The notes beneath the pieces were generated by a model. The model searched no databases, was not told the DNA's origin, and was given only the letters and a program-made list of their open reading frames with translations. From Aurantibrevibacter litoralis (GTDB taxonomy: Bacteria; Bacteroidota; Bacteroidia; Flavobacteriales; Flavobacteriaceae), in NCBI RefSeq assembly GCF_034651555.1, contig NZ_JAYEEQ010000040.1:1-6081 (forward strand): a stretch of DNA of 6,081 nt. The letters are read 5' to 3'. The stretch's first letter is position 1, and every line of letters starts with the position of its first letter. The position numbers and the translations under genes are program-made. Positions 1 through 6,059 of this stretch are shown in pieces.

Positions 1-1
1 T

Positions 2-127
2 TTAAAAACCTCTCAAAACATCAATAAAATCAATGCTTTTTCGATTGTCACATTCAATTTTCGGGGGATGGCTAATTAATGTTAATAATAGTGTTGTTTT
101 GGATGCTTTAAAAAAGTCAATACTAAG
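2..127 (-). pseudogene. Start-less reading frame at the left edge ending in an acyltransferase-3-like motif
   Basis: On the minus strand, a 41-codon frame lies between a TAA at 128-130 and a TAA at 2-4. It has no usable start before its last few codons. Its end reads RKSIDFIDVLRGF and then stop. Integral-membrane acyltransferases of family 3, and the related DUF418-type proteins, begin with a similar segment (I/L-D-x-L-R-G-hydrophobic). The stop falls at a run of five T. This could be a decayed N-terminus of an acyltransferase that once followed in the operon, or chance. Only about 12 residues carry the signal. Confidence 0.2.
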
Positions 128-128
128 T

Positions 129-149
129 TAAATCAATTCGTTTGATTTA
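129..149 (-). terminator. AT-rich hairpin over the last stop codon, weak terminator candidate
   Basis: A perfect 8-bp inverted repeat (TAAATCAA / TTGATTTA, 5-nt loop) includes the TAA stop of the last glycosyltransferase. A run of six T on the transcribed strand (110-115) follows 13 nt later. The stem has only one G-C pair and the T run is not adjacent, so this is not a standard intrinsic terminator. It may only stabilise the 3' end or be fortuitous. Confidence 0.25.
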
Positions 150-1211
150 CACCGTGAGTGACAAGAATAATGATTCATATTCATTTAAGATGATTTCCTT
201 TGCGTACTTATTCATTACAGAATGGCGAATTGTATGAGGATCCCAGGATTTTTTGCTGCATAATATTAGTTTTTCAAAAAAATCTTGCTCATTAATAGCA
301 GTATAGCCATTAACACCATTAATTATAATTTCGTTAATGCCTCCCGGAGCTTGAAAAGCTAACACTGGGGTACCAACTGCGCAGCTTTCTAAAAACACAT
401 TGGGAAAACCTTCCACATAAGATCCTGATAGAAAGAGGTCGCTTTTAGCCAAATAAGTTTCTACTGTAGAGGTGAAGGGAATATGGGTTATTTTGTCTAA
501 AATATTTAACTTAATAGCATGGGAAATAATGGCTTCCTTTTCCAATCCAGATCCAATTATAGTATATTCAAAAGGTTCTTGGAGCCTGCTAAGAACATTT
601 AAAATACGCAAATAACCTTTTTGTTTGGTTAGTCGACCCACAGTGATTAGCTGTAATGGTTCTTTTTTTTGTTTTTTTGTCTTCAACTTAAACCGGCGTG
701 TAACAGGGTTAGCAATTATGATCAACTTATCTGCGGGATATCCAAAATTGGAAATAAGGTCTTCTTTCATGTCATTCGATTGACAGACAATTTTTGACAA
801 AGTTATGCGTCTAAGGTCAGGTAGAAATGATCTTCTTGGTTTTGATTTTTCTAAATTATGTAATGCACTTGCCACTATGGTTTCCCGACCAACAAACCTA
901 ACCCTACGGAAAAAAATTGCTAAGATTGAGAGAGCAAAATTAACATGCGCAATTGCCCCAATAACGATATGTGGTTTATTGTGGTAAATGTACAACGCCG
1001 TAGCCGGTAAAGCCATACGTACACTTGTTTTATTTAAAAAAGTAATTGGAGTATGTTCTTTTACGGAATAGGATTGATCTTTATTGTTGCCAATAACTAA
1101 TAAAGACGCTTCAAACCTTTCATTATTAATATGTGAGGCTATAAAAGACATAACCCGTTCTGCCCCACCGGCACGTAAGGAAGGTAAAACAAAAACTATT
1201 TTAATTTTCAA
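147..1211 (-). CDS. GT4-family glycosyltransferase (GT-B fold), last gene of the operon
   Basis: Predicted cytoplasmic or membrane-associated retaining glycosyltransferase that adds a sugar from a nucleotide donor to a growing lipid-linked oligosaccharide. The 354-aa length is normal for GT4. The N-terminal Rossmann domain opens with a beta strand and the loop AGGAER (residues 14-19), typical of GT4 acceptor domains. The C-terminal donor domain has VGRLTKQKG (191-199, with the Arg and Lys usually used to hold the donor phosphates) and the E-x7-E pair E267/E275 in EGFPNVFLE. The two domains are joined by a Lys-rich linker near 173-183. The start is TTG at 1211: an in-frame TAA lies two codons upstream, and the first internal ATG (residue 21) would remove the first strand and glycine loop. 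It overlaps the acetyltransferase gene by 11 bp, implying coupled translation. Sugar specificity cannot be read from sequence. Confidence 0.93.
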   Translation of the reverse strand: MKIKIVFVLPSLRAGGAERVMSFIASHINNERFEASLLVIGNNKDQSYSVKEHTPITFLNKTSVRMALPATALYIYHNKPHIVIGAIAHVNFALSILAIFFRRVRFVGRETIVASALHNLEKSKPRRSFLPDLRRITLSKIVCQSNDMKEDLISNFGYPADKLIIIANPVTRRFKLKTKKQKKEPLQLITVGRLTKQKGYLRILNVLSRLQEPFEYTIIGSGLEKEAIISHAIKLNILDKITHIPFTSTVETYLAKSDLFLSGSYVEGFPNVFLESCAVGTPVLAFQAPGGINEIIINGVNGYTAINEQDFFEKLILCSKKSWDPHTIRHSVMNKYAKEIILNEYESLFLSLTV

Positions 1212-1794
1212 ATTTTATATGTTTTAGAATTCGGTTAATGTCAATACTCTTAATTTTTTTGGCCGGAATCCCCCCGATAAGAATATTTTCTTCGATAAAT
1301 GACTTTCCTACACAGGCATTGGCAGCAATGGCAATATTGTTGCCTATAATTATATTACCGTATAATTTAGCCCCTGGACCAATATACACATTATCCCCAA
1401 TAATTGGAGCCTCCGGCTCGCCACCTGCAGCACCAATATTAACTCCCGAATGAATTTTACAATTTTTTCCTATTTTGGCTCTACTGTTAATTACAATATT
1501 GCCATAATGGGGCAAAGAAAGTCCGGGACCACAAGCATTTTTAGGGATACTAAAACCCAAAGCAATCGATAACTTTTTATAGCGGTATTCCAACCAGTAG
1601 TAATAAAGTGTTCCGAAAATTGTGGTTTTGGTATTAAATTGGTATTCCAGTTTTCTTAGTCGCCGCTGAAACTTCCAAGTAGGATCCATATAGATCCATT
1701 GCTTTAGACTTTGACCCAGGGTTGGGGCGTGCATCCCCCTTGCAAGGCGATCCTGTGCTACGTAATAGTGGTATAGTTCTTTGGATGTAATCAT
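1201..1794 (-). CDS. Serine-acetyltransferase-like (left-handed beta-helix) O-acetyltransferase, probably acting on the polysaccharide
   Basis: Predicted acetyl-CoA-dependent acyltransferase of the hexapeptide-repeat family. I place the start at ATG 1794 (197 aa). A TTG at 1806, abutting the wzy stop, would add four residues, but MITSKELYHYY resembles the usual start of polysaccharide-locus members of this family. An N-terminal helical part (about 1-80) is followed by hexapeptide turns (IGKNCKI, IGDNVYIGPGAKLYGNI, IGNNIAIAANACV) and the IGGIPAKKI end typical of this fold. His96 (in LSLPHYGN) lines up with catalytic His158 of E. coli CysE. By-eye alignment puts Pro, Glu and Ala where CysE has the serine-binding residues Asp157, Arg192 and His193, so L-serine is probably not the acceptor. 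Its place between wzy and a glycosyltransferase points to O-acetylation of a sugar. A cysteine-pathway role is much less likely. It ends 11 bp inside the next gene. Confidence 0.9.
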   Translation of the reverse strand: MITSKELYHYYVAQDRLARGMHAPTLGQSLKQWIYMDPTWKFQRRLRKLEYQFNTKTTIFGTLYYYWLEYRYKKLSIALGFSIPKNACGPGLSLPHYGNIVINSRAKIGKNCKIHSGVNIGAAGGEPEAPIIGDNVYIGPGAKLYGNIIIGNNIAIAANACVGKSFIEENILIGGIPAKKIKSIDINRILKHIKFEN

Positions 1795-1806
1795 GACGAT
1801 ATGCAA

Positions 1807-3150
1807 TTATCGGTTCTTAGTGGTGTTTTGGCAAAGGGCTACCCTAGGTGCCCGTGCACCATTGGGGTCAGTAATCGACAAATCCTCGCGGAGCATGCTT
1901 TGAGAGGTTCCTGCCAACCCGATCAACATCAGTATCATTAAAAAAGGGTAATCCGCATTCAAGATAAAATTATTGTGAAAACTGGTATGAATAAGGTAGG
2001 AAAGGAGTACCAACCTAAAAAAAACGGCAAAAGTGGGTTTATGGGAGCCGATATGGCGCAACAGAAAGAGTACAAAGAAAAAGAAGACCACATAGCCTAT
2101 GGCGGAATAGTGAAAGCCTATATTGATCAGGCCGTTATGGGCCGACAAAAGGAGTACGGCACTTTGACCATTTTTTAAAAACATTTCCTTCCGAACTGCC
2201 ATATAGTCACTATCCGAAATGCCCAAAGGATGTTGTGCCACCGCATAGAGCCCGGTGGCCCACAACAGTGGTCGGCTATCGCTTTGCCGCTCCGAATTCA
2301 GTTGGGTGATACGGCTGTTCCCGAAGCTCAAAACGTCTTCTGCTGCATACACCAAAAGTAGTAGGGTTAGCGCCCCAGCCACCAAGCTCATTTTATAGAG
2401 CGCATGCTTTCTACCTGGCGCAAAGAACAGATACCCAAAGACCAAAAAGAGTTCGGCCAACAACAGCGATCGGGTCTGGCTCAACAGCGAGGCCACAAAC
2501 AGCAGCCCCAAATACCACAAATAGTAGGACCGGCGGTGCCGCAGGTACATATAAAAGCCGAGTATAAAACTGCTCAAGGCAAAATAGGAAAAGCCAATTG
2601 AATAGGCAAAAGGGCCGGAAAGCCGGAAACGATCCCCAAAGCCACCCTCTATATACGCTTCTTCGGTACCCAATCTTCCCATTTCTTCGCCAGGGAGGGA
2701 GGAGAAAAGTAACTTTTTAACCTCAAACATCTGTGAGGCAATAGGAGAAATGGGGTGCTGCAAAAAAGCAAAGACACAAATCAGGAAATGAATAAAAAGA
2801 ATAATATTGATATACTTTGGGTCTTTTTTAGCAATCAATAAAAACAAAAAGGAAAAAACCAAAAAAGAAAAACACTTCACAAAATCCACATAAACCTCCT
2901 TAAATTCCATGTCTCCAAAAATTGCCATTTTAAAATTAACCAGCAGTTGTAATAGGGCAAAACCAACTAAAAAAGTTGTATACGTTTTAAAATAGGGATT
3001 CGTCTTTAGCTCCAGTAAGAATGACTTTAAGAATAAAAAAAACAACCCAAACTCTAATAGACGATCAATACTCAGCCCCCCAACACGAAAGCGAATAAAG
3101 ACATTGTCTACTGCCAGAAGAATGGCTATAAGGAAATAGGCATATTTCAT
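1807..3150 (-). CDS. wzy: O-antigen polymerase/ligase-family membrane protein (probable Wzy)
   Basis: Predicted inner-membrane polymerase joining flipped lipid-linked repeat units on the periplasmic face. At 447 aa with about 10-12 hydrophobic segments, it fits the Wzy/WaaL superfamily. Superfamily-like features in order: RLSGPFAYSIGFSYF (176-190), SQTRSLLLAE (224-233), a large periplasmic loop with SRPLLW (292-297) and HPLG (307-310), then SAHNGLINIGF (336-346, with the His-Asn pair) before the last membrane segments. The start ATG at 3150 overlaps the upstream glycosyltransferase stop as ATGA. Beyond the last membrane segment is a hydrophilic tail of about 33 residues (415-447). The gene is compositionally mosaic: by hand count about 31% GC over 2761-3120 and about 52% over 2221-2700. 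Wzy is preferred over ligase (WaaL) because wzx and two glycosyltransferases flank it. Sequence alone does not separate the two roles. Confidence 0.87.
   Translation of the reverse strand: MKYAYFLIAILLAVDNVFIRFRVGGLSIDRLLEFGLFFLFLKSFLLELKTNPYFKTYTTFLVGFALLQLLVNFKMAIFGDMEFKEVYVDFVKCFSFLVFSFLFLLIAKKDPKYINIILFIHFLICVFAFLQHPISPIASQMFEVKKLLFSSLPGEEMGRLGTEEAYIEGGFGDRFRLSGPFAYSIGFSYFALSSFILGFYMYLRHRRSYYLWYLGLLFVASLLSQTRSLLLAELFLVFGYLFFAPGRKHALYKMSLVAGALTLLLLVYAAEDVLSFGNSRITQLNSERQSDSRPLLWATGLYAVAQHPLGISDSDYMAVRKEMFLKNGQSAVLLLSAHNGLINIGFHYSAIGYVVFFFFVLFLLRHIGSHKPTFAVFFRLVLLSYLIHTSFHNNFILNADYPFLMILMLIGLAGTSQSMLREDLSITDPNGARAPRVALCQNTTKNR
1864..1878 (+). repeat. 15-bp direct repeat, copy A (in the wzy 3' end)
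   Basis: GGGGTCAGTAATCGA is identical to bases 5654-5668 in wzx. Here it encodes the segment S-I-T-D-P in the hydrophilic C-terminal tail of Wzy. Confidence 0.5.
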
Positions 3151-4265
3151 TTGTCTACTATAATCGTTTTATAAAAATTTTCAATGCCATGATGGGCTTC
3201 GATTTGGTTAAGGCTTTCCATTCCATAATCAACTAAGGTTTTTTTATCTAAAAGACTTTTAAGAATTTCTTTTAAGTGATCCAAATTCTCTGAATAGGTA
3301 AAAACGGCTCCATTAACGCCTTCTTGGATATAGCATTTAGTCCCATTCTGATCCGAGCATATAACCCCTACACCGCAGGCCATGGCCTCTAAAATGGAAA
3401 AGGCTGCTTGCTCGTCATAGCTGGGCAAAATAAATAGATCGGATGCTTTTAGCAAGGATAATACTTCCTGATGGGGGATGTTGAGGTAAAATTTTACCAA
3501 AACACCTTCCTTAGTGATTTCCTTTTTCAAGTTCTCATAATAGGCAAAATTGTCTTTGGAAATACACTCTGAAACCACTAGGATTTCGTTTTCTGAGATA
3601 TTAAATTGCGGTATTTCCTTTAGAATTTGGATCAGTTCTTTTATTTTTTTACGTTCTACCATTTTACCAATCGTAATCACTTTAATTCCCGGTTGCTGCA
3701 TTCGTAATAGAACACCCTTTTTTGTATTCATTTTATCAATTACAAACGGAATGTAGCTTGTATTTGGGGCATAGGGTTGGTTGGGTTCTCCCAAAACAGG
3801 AGTAAAATGATGTATCCCCAAAAATTTTAAAAATTTTAAAAAGAAATTCCGTTTGACACCCAAATAACCCCGGTAATTATGTTGGGTGTATAAGAATATT
3901 TTTTTTCTAAAAAGCAAAGCCACTATAAAATGTTGTAAGGAAAATAAGTTATTAATATTCCTTATAATGACAATCTCTGGTTTTAACTTCTTATAAATCT
4001 CTATGCAATGTCTAAATGAGGTTATATGATACTTTCTAAGAATACTTCTTCCGTGATTATTTGAAGCAGTGTATTTTTTTAGTAGCCCTTTAATAAATAT
4101 CGAAGGTCTGGATACAATAGGTATTATGTAATTGTGATTTTCACTACCGCCTAGATAAATAGATAAAAAATGAACCTCTACTCCTTTTTCCAGAAGCTGT
4201 TTGGTAAGGAAAAATTGATTGGTATGAAAACGGGGAGCTATAAACAGTACCTTTTTATTGTGCAT
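3147..4265 (-). CDS. GT4-family glycosyltransferase (GT-B fold)
   Basis: Predicted retaining glycosyltransferase building the repeat unit on the lipid carrier at the cytoplasmic side of the inner membrane. 372 aa, a usual GT4 length. The N-terminal domain begins KKVLFIAPRFHTNQFFLTK (4-22), a Rossmann strand and loop without the Gly-Gly seen in the operon's other GT4. The donor domain is clear: TIGKMVERKK (198-207, Lys201 where Arg is common), SDLFILPSYDE (275-285) and the E-x7-E pair E285/E293 leading into AMACGVGVICSD, then GVNGAVF. The start ATG at 4265 lies inside the end of wzx, giving an 11-bp overlap, and the stop overlaps wzy by 4 bp, so translation is probably coupled on both sides. 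The first half is very AT-rich (about 25% GC at 3901-4080). A tandem 9-bp repeat encodes LKFLKFLG near residues 143-150. Donor and acceptor sugars are unknown. Confidence 0.92.
   Translation of the reverse strand: MHNKKVLFIAPRFHTNQFFLTKQLLEKGVEVHFLSIYLGGSENHNYIIPIVSRPSIFIKGLLKKYTASNNHGRSILRKYHITSFRHCIEIYKKLKPEIVIIRNINNLFSLQHFIVALLFRKKIFLYTQHNYRGYLGVKRNFFLKFLKFLGIHHFTPVLGEPNQPYAPNTSYIPFVIDKMNTKKGVLLRMQQPGIKVITIGKMVERKKIKELIQILKEIPQFNISENEILVVSECISKDNFAYYENLKKEITKEGVLVKFYLNIPHQEVLSLLKASDLFILPSYDEQAAFSILEAMACGVGVICSDQNGTKCYIQEGVNGAVFTYSENLDHLKEILKSLLDKKTLVDYGMESLNQIEAHHGIENFYKTIIVDK
3820..3842. repeat. 9-bp tandem repeat (A5T4) inside the upstream GT4 gene
   Basis: About two and a half copies of AAAAATTTT. 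The repeat is in frame and encodes a repeated Lys-Phe-Leu on the minus strand. Its length is a multiple of three, so copy-number slippage would add or remove three residues without breaking the frame. Confidence 0.6.
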
Positions 4266-5787
4266 AGTAACGTTGAAAAAATCTAAATTTTAAAAAAACC
4301 TTTTGAAAAGCCCCCGGAAAAGACTTTAATATATGTGTAATTAATGGCAGGTTCTCTTCATTAAAAATAACACTTTTTTTATGAAAAAAGAGAAAGAAAA
4401 GAAGGGGCAGGTAGACAAAAAGAGAAAGTCCCAGATGTACCCAAACCGAAACAATCCCAAAACGGTTTAGCAAAACGGTGATCAGGATAAAGGGAATAGA
4501 GCATAGCAAAGTTTTGCCATGCAACAAACTAAAAGATGATTTGGAAAATTGTAATTCCACATATAAGCGGTAACTAACCTGCAAATAATTTAATACCGTG
4601 GCCACCAATACGCCAAAGGCTACCCCATTTAAGCCGCCCCAAAGGGAGCCCAGCAAACAGCATACAATCATTAAAAAGGCAAAAATAAACTGATAATAAG
4701 CCCCCCGATATACCAGACCCATGGATTTTATATACGATTTGTTAATTTTGGTGCCAAAGCGGTAGGCCAGACCAAAAATTAAAATTTGAAGGGGCAAGAC
4801 CACCTCATTCCATTGGTCCCCCAATAAGGTATTTACAATAAATTCAGCGTTGATGTAAATTAGTACGGTAACGGGGAGTAATAGTCCAAAGCAGATAGCG
4901 GTACTAAACAGATAAAAATCTGATAATTTGGTTTTTTGGGCTTGTTTCTGGGACAATATAGGAAATAGAACACTGTCAAAAATACCACCAAAAAATTTGG
5001 CAGGGACGGCCAACAATTGAAAGGCCTTGGAATAAATTCCCAATGCCACAGTACCCAGCGACTTCCCTACAATAATATTATCGGCATTTTCGGCAAAATA
5101 ATTAAAGATAGAGCCGAGGGTATGGCCGGATCCAAAAAAGAGCAGTTCCTTTACAATGGGCTTTTGTAGGCGAAAGGAAAAGACAGGACGTTCATAGTAC
5201 ATAAGAACGCTCATAGCAATAATAAGCGAAGCAAACTGCCCCCAAATCAATGACCAAAATCCAAAATCCAATAGTGCCAGGGTTATAGAAATCGGTCCCA
5301 GCCCTAACAGATACGAAAATGCCCCTACCTTAACCAACACCTTAAACCGCAATTTTCGCGACAAAAGGGCCGAAGTGATCCCGTTAATACTTCCTAAGGG
5401 AAAAAACAGGGCAAAAAAGCGCACGGCATTATCTGCATTTTCTATATCGAAAAAAGCGGCCAGGGTGGGGGCAAAGAAATAGAAGGCAATCCCAATGGAA
5501 AGACCAATTAGAAAAGCCAGTGTATACCCCTGAGCAATATGTTGCTCTGTAATAGAGGGCAGTTGGATCAAGGCCGTAGAAATTCCCATTTCTGAAAACA
5601 AACTCGAAAAATTAACTAAAATCATCATTACCGCTACAATACCAAACTCTTCGGGGGTCAGTAATCGAGCCAAAATCCCTATAACCACAAATTGTAAAAG
5701 TATTTGAATCACAGAACCTGATAGGTTCCATAGCATTCCCGTGATTCCCTTGGAGGTCACTGAGCCCTTATGATTGTTATTGTCCAA
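4255..5787 (-). CDS. wzx: Lipopolysaccharide/oligosaccharide flippase of the MOP superfamily (WzxC/TuaB type)
   Basis: Predicted multi-pass inner-membrane transporter that flips undecaprenyl-diphosphate-linked oligosaccharide to the periplasmic face. 510 aa, with about 12-14 hydrophobic segments from residue 20 to 470 and a basic C-terminus. The N-terminal GITGMLWN (14-21), ILARLLTPEEFGI (38-50) and SEMGISTALIQ (65-75) match the WzxC-type pattern, as does ENADNIIVGKSLGTVALGIYS (233-253, a helix pair conserved in that group). The start is uncertain. TTG at 5787 has AGAGG only 3 nt upstream and an in-frame TAG three codons before. GTG at 5760 (501 aa) has AAGGG 4 nt upstream and gives a shorter N-terminus closer to family norm. 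There is no in-frame ATG before residue 18. It is the first complete gene of the operon and overlaps the glycosyltransferase by 11 bp. The family call is firm; the substrate is unknown. Confidence 0.93.
   Translation of the reverse strand: MDNNNHKGSVTSKGITGMLWNLSGSVIQILLQFVVIGILARLLTPEEFGIVAVMMILVNFSSLFSEMGISTALIQLPSITEQHIAQGYTLAFLIGLSIGIAFYFFAPTLAAFFDIENADNAVRFFALFFPLGSINGITSALLSRKLRFKVLVKVGAFSYLLGLGPISITLALLDFGFWSLIWGQFASLIIAMSVLMYYERPVFSFRLQKPIVKELLFFGSGHTLGSIFNYFAENADNIIVGKSLGTVALGIYSKAFQLLAVPAKFFGGIFDSVLFPILSQKQAQKTKLSDFYLFSTAICFGLLLPVTVLIYINAEFIVNTLLGDQWNEVVLPLQILIFGLAYRFGTKINKSYIKSMGLVYRGAYYQFIFAFLMIVCCLLGSLWGGLNGVAFGVLVATVLNYLQVSYRLYVELQFSKSSFSLLHGKTLLCSIPFILITVLLNRFGIVSVWVHLGLSLFVYLPLLFFLFFHKKSVIFNEENLPLITHILKSFPGAFQKVFLKFRFFQRYYAQ
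5654..5668 (+). repeat. 15-bp direct repeat, copy B (in the wzx 5' part)
   Basis: Same 15 bases as 1864-1878, in the same orientation but read in a different frame. Here it covers R-L-L-T-P of the conserved ARLLTPEEFG segment of Wzx. Confidence 0.5.
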
Positions 5788-5825
5788 TAGCCTCTATTAT
5801 ATTTTATACCCTAAACCGGTTGTTA

Positions 5826-5996
5826 TTAATCCTTGAAATGCGTTCCTCTGAAATCGGCATAAAGTCTTTCTTCATAAGCTGACTTAAAAAACTTTACGCT
5901 ATTCAGAAATACAGCTGCAAAGATGCCATAAAAAAGGTTTTCAAACCAAATTACCCATGCAGAACGAAATAATACCTTATTTAGTTTACTTCTTTC
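5826..5996 (-). pseudogene. Start-less protein-like reading frame before wzx, possible gene remnant or frameshifted small membrane protein
   Basis: A 56-codon frame with no ATG, GTG or TTG runs from a TAA at 5997-5999 to a TAA at 5826-5828, 38 nt before the wzx start. From about the 14th codon it looks coding: a hydrophobic stretch (WVIWFENLFYGIFAAVFL) followed by a charged tail (KSAYEERLYADFRG) ending HFKD. An ATG at 5956-5958 is out of frame by one base. Removing one G from the GGG at 5954-5956 would join it to this frame and give a 43-residue single-pass membrane protein. The sequence further upstream has stops in all frames. I do not recognise the family. It could be the decayed 3' end of a gene lost by recombination, a frameshifted small gene, or chance in AT-rich DNA. 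Confidence 0.3.
5918..5950 (-). promoter_or_regulatory. Candidate Bacteroidota-type promoter upstream of wzx
   Basis: On the minus strand, TTTG (5947-5950) is followed after 21 nt by CATCTTTG (5918-5925), one mismatch from the Bacteroidota -33/-7 pattern TTTG and TAnnTTTG. It would give a leader of about 120 nt before wzx. It sits inside the start-less reading frame 5826-5996. If that frame was once coding, the match is probably chance, and the operon promoter would then lie further right. Confidence 0.2.
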
Positions 5997-6027
5997 TTAT
6001 TTAATTATTAATAAGAGCATAAATTAG

Positions 6028-6059
6028 TTTGTTTAATTGAGATAAAAGCCTTATATTTA
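6028..6059 (+). promoter_or_regulatory. Candidate Bacteroidota-type promoter facing out of the right edge
   Basis: TTTG (6028-6031), a 20-nt spacer and TATATTTA (6052-6059), one mismatch from TAnnTTTG. It would drive a plus-strand, divergent transcript starting near 6064. An ATG at 6064 begins an open frame (MKGKNK) that reaches the window edge, but it would be almost leaderless, so the real start may lie beyond the edge. In DNA this AT-rich, one-mismatch matches are not rare. Confidence 0.22.

Noticed and set aside
71..91. ATTAA/TTAAT inverted repeat as a terminator
   Set aside because: The loop is only 2 nt, there is no G-C pair in the stem, and no U tract follows.
805..1453. Plus-strand open frames at 805-987 and 1238-1453
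   Set aside because: Shadows of the GT4 and acetyltransferase genes. The hydrophobic look of the second comes from reading the Ile/Gly-rich hexapeptide repeats on the opposite strand.
1975..2601. Plus-strand open frames at 1975-2178 and 2404-2601 opposite wzy
   Set aside because: They lie antisense to a well-supported membrane protein gene; their Lys/Gln-rich composition is what the reverse strand of Phe/Leu codons gives, and no start signal or family is visible.
3550..3756. Plus-strand open frame opposite the upstream GT4
   Set aside because: Fully antisense to the conserved donor domain of the glycosyltransferase, with no independent support.
5814..5821. 8-bp palindrome AACCGGTT upstream of wzx as an operator
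   Set aside because: Single short palindrome with no second copy or known regulator match; expected by chance at this length.
5936..5947. GGTTT/AAACC inverted repeat near the candidate promoter
   Set aside because: The 2-nt loop is too tight for an RNA hairpin, and 5-bp arms are too short to claim a protein-binding site.
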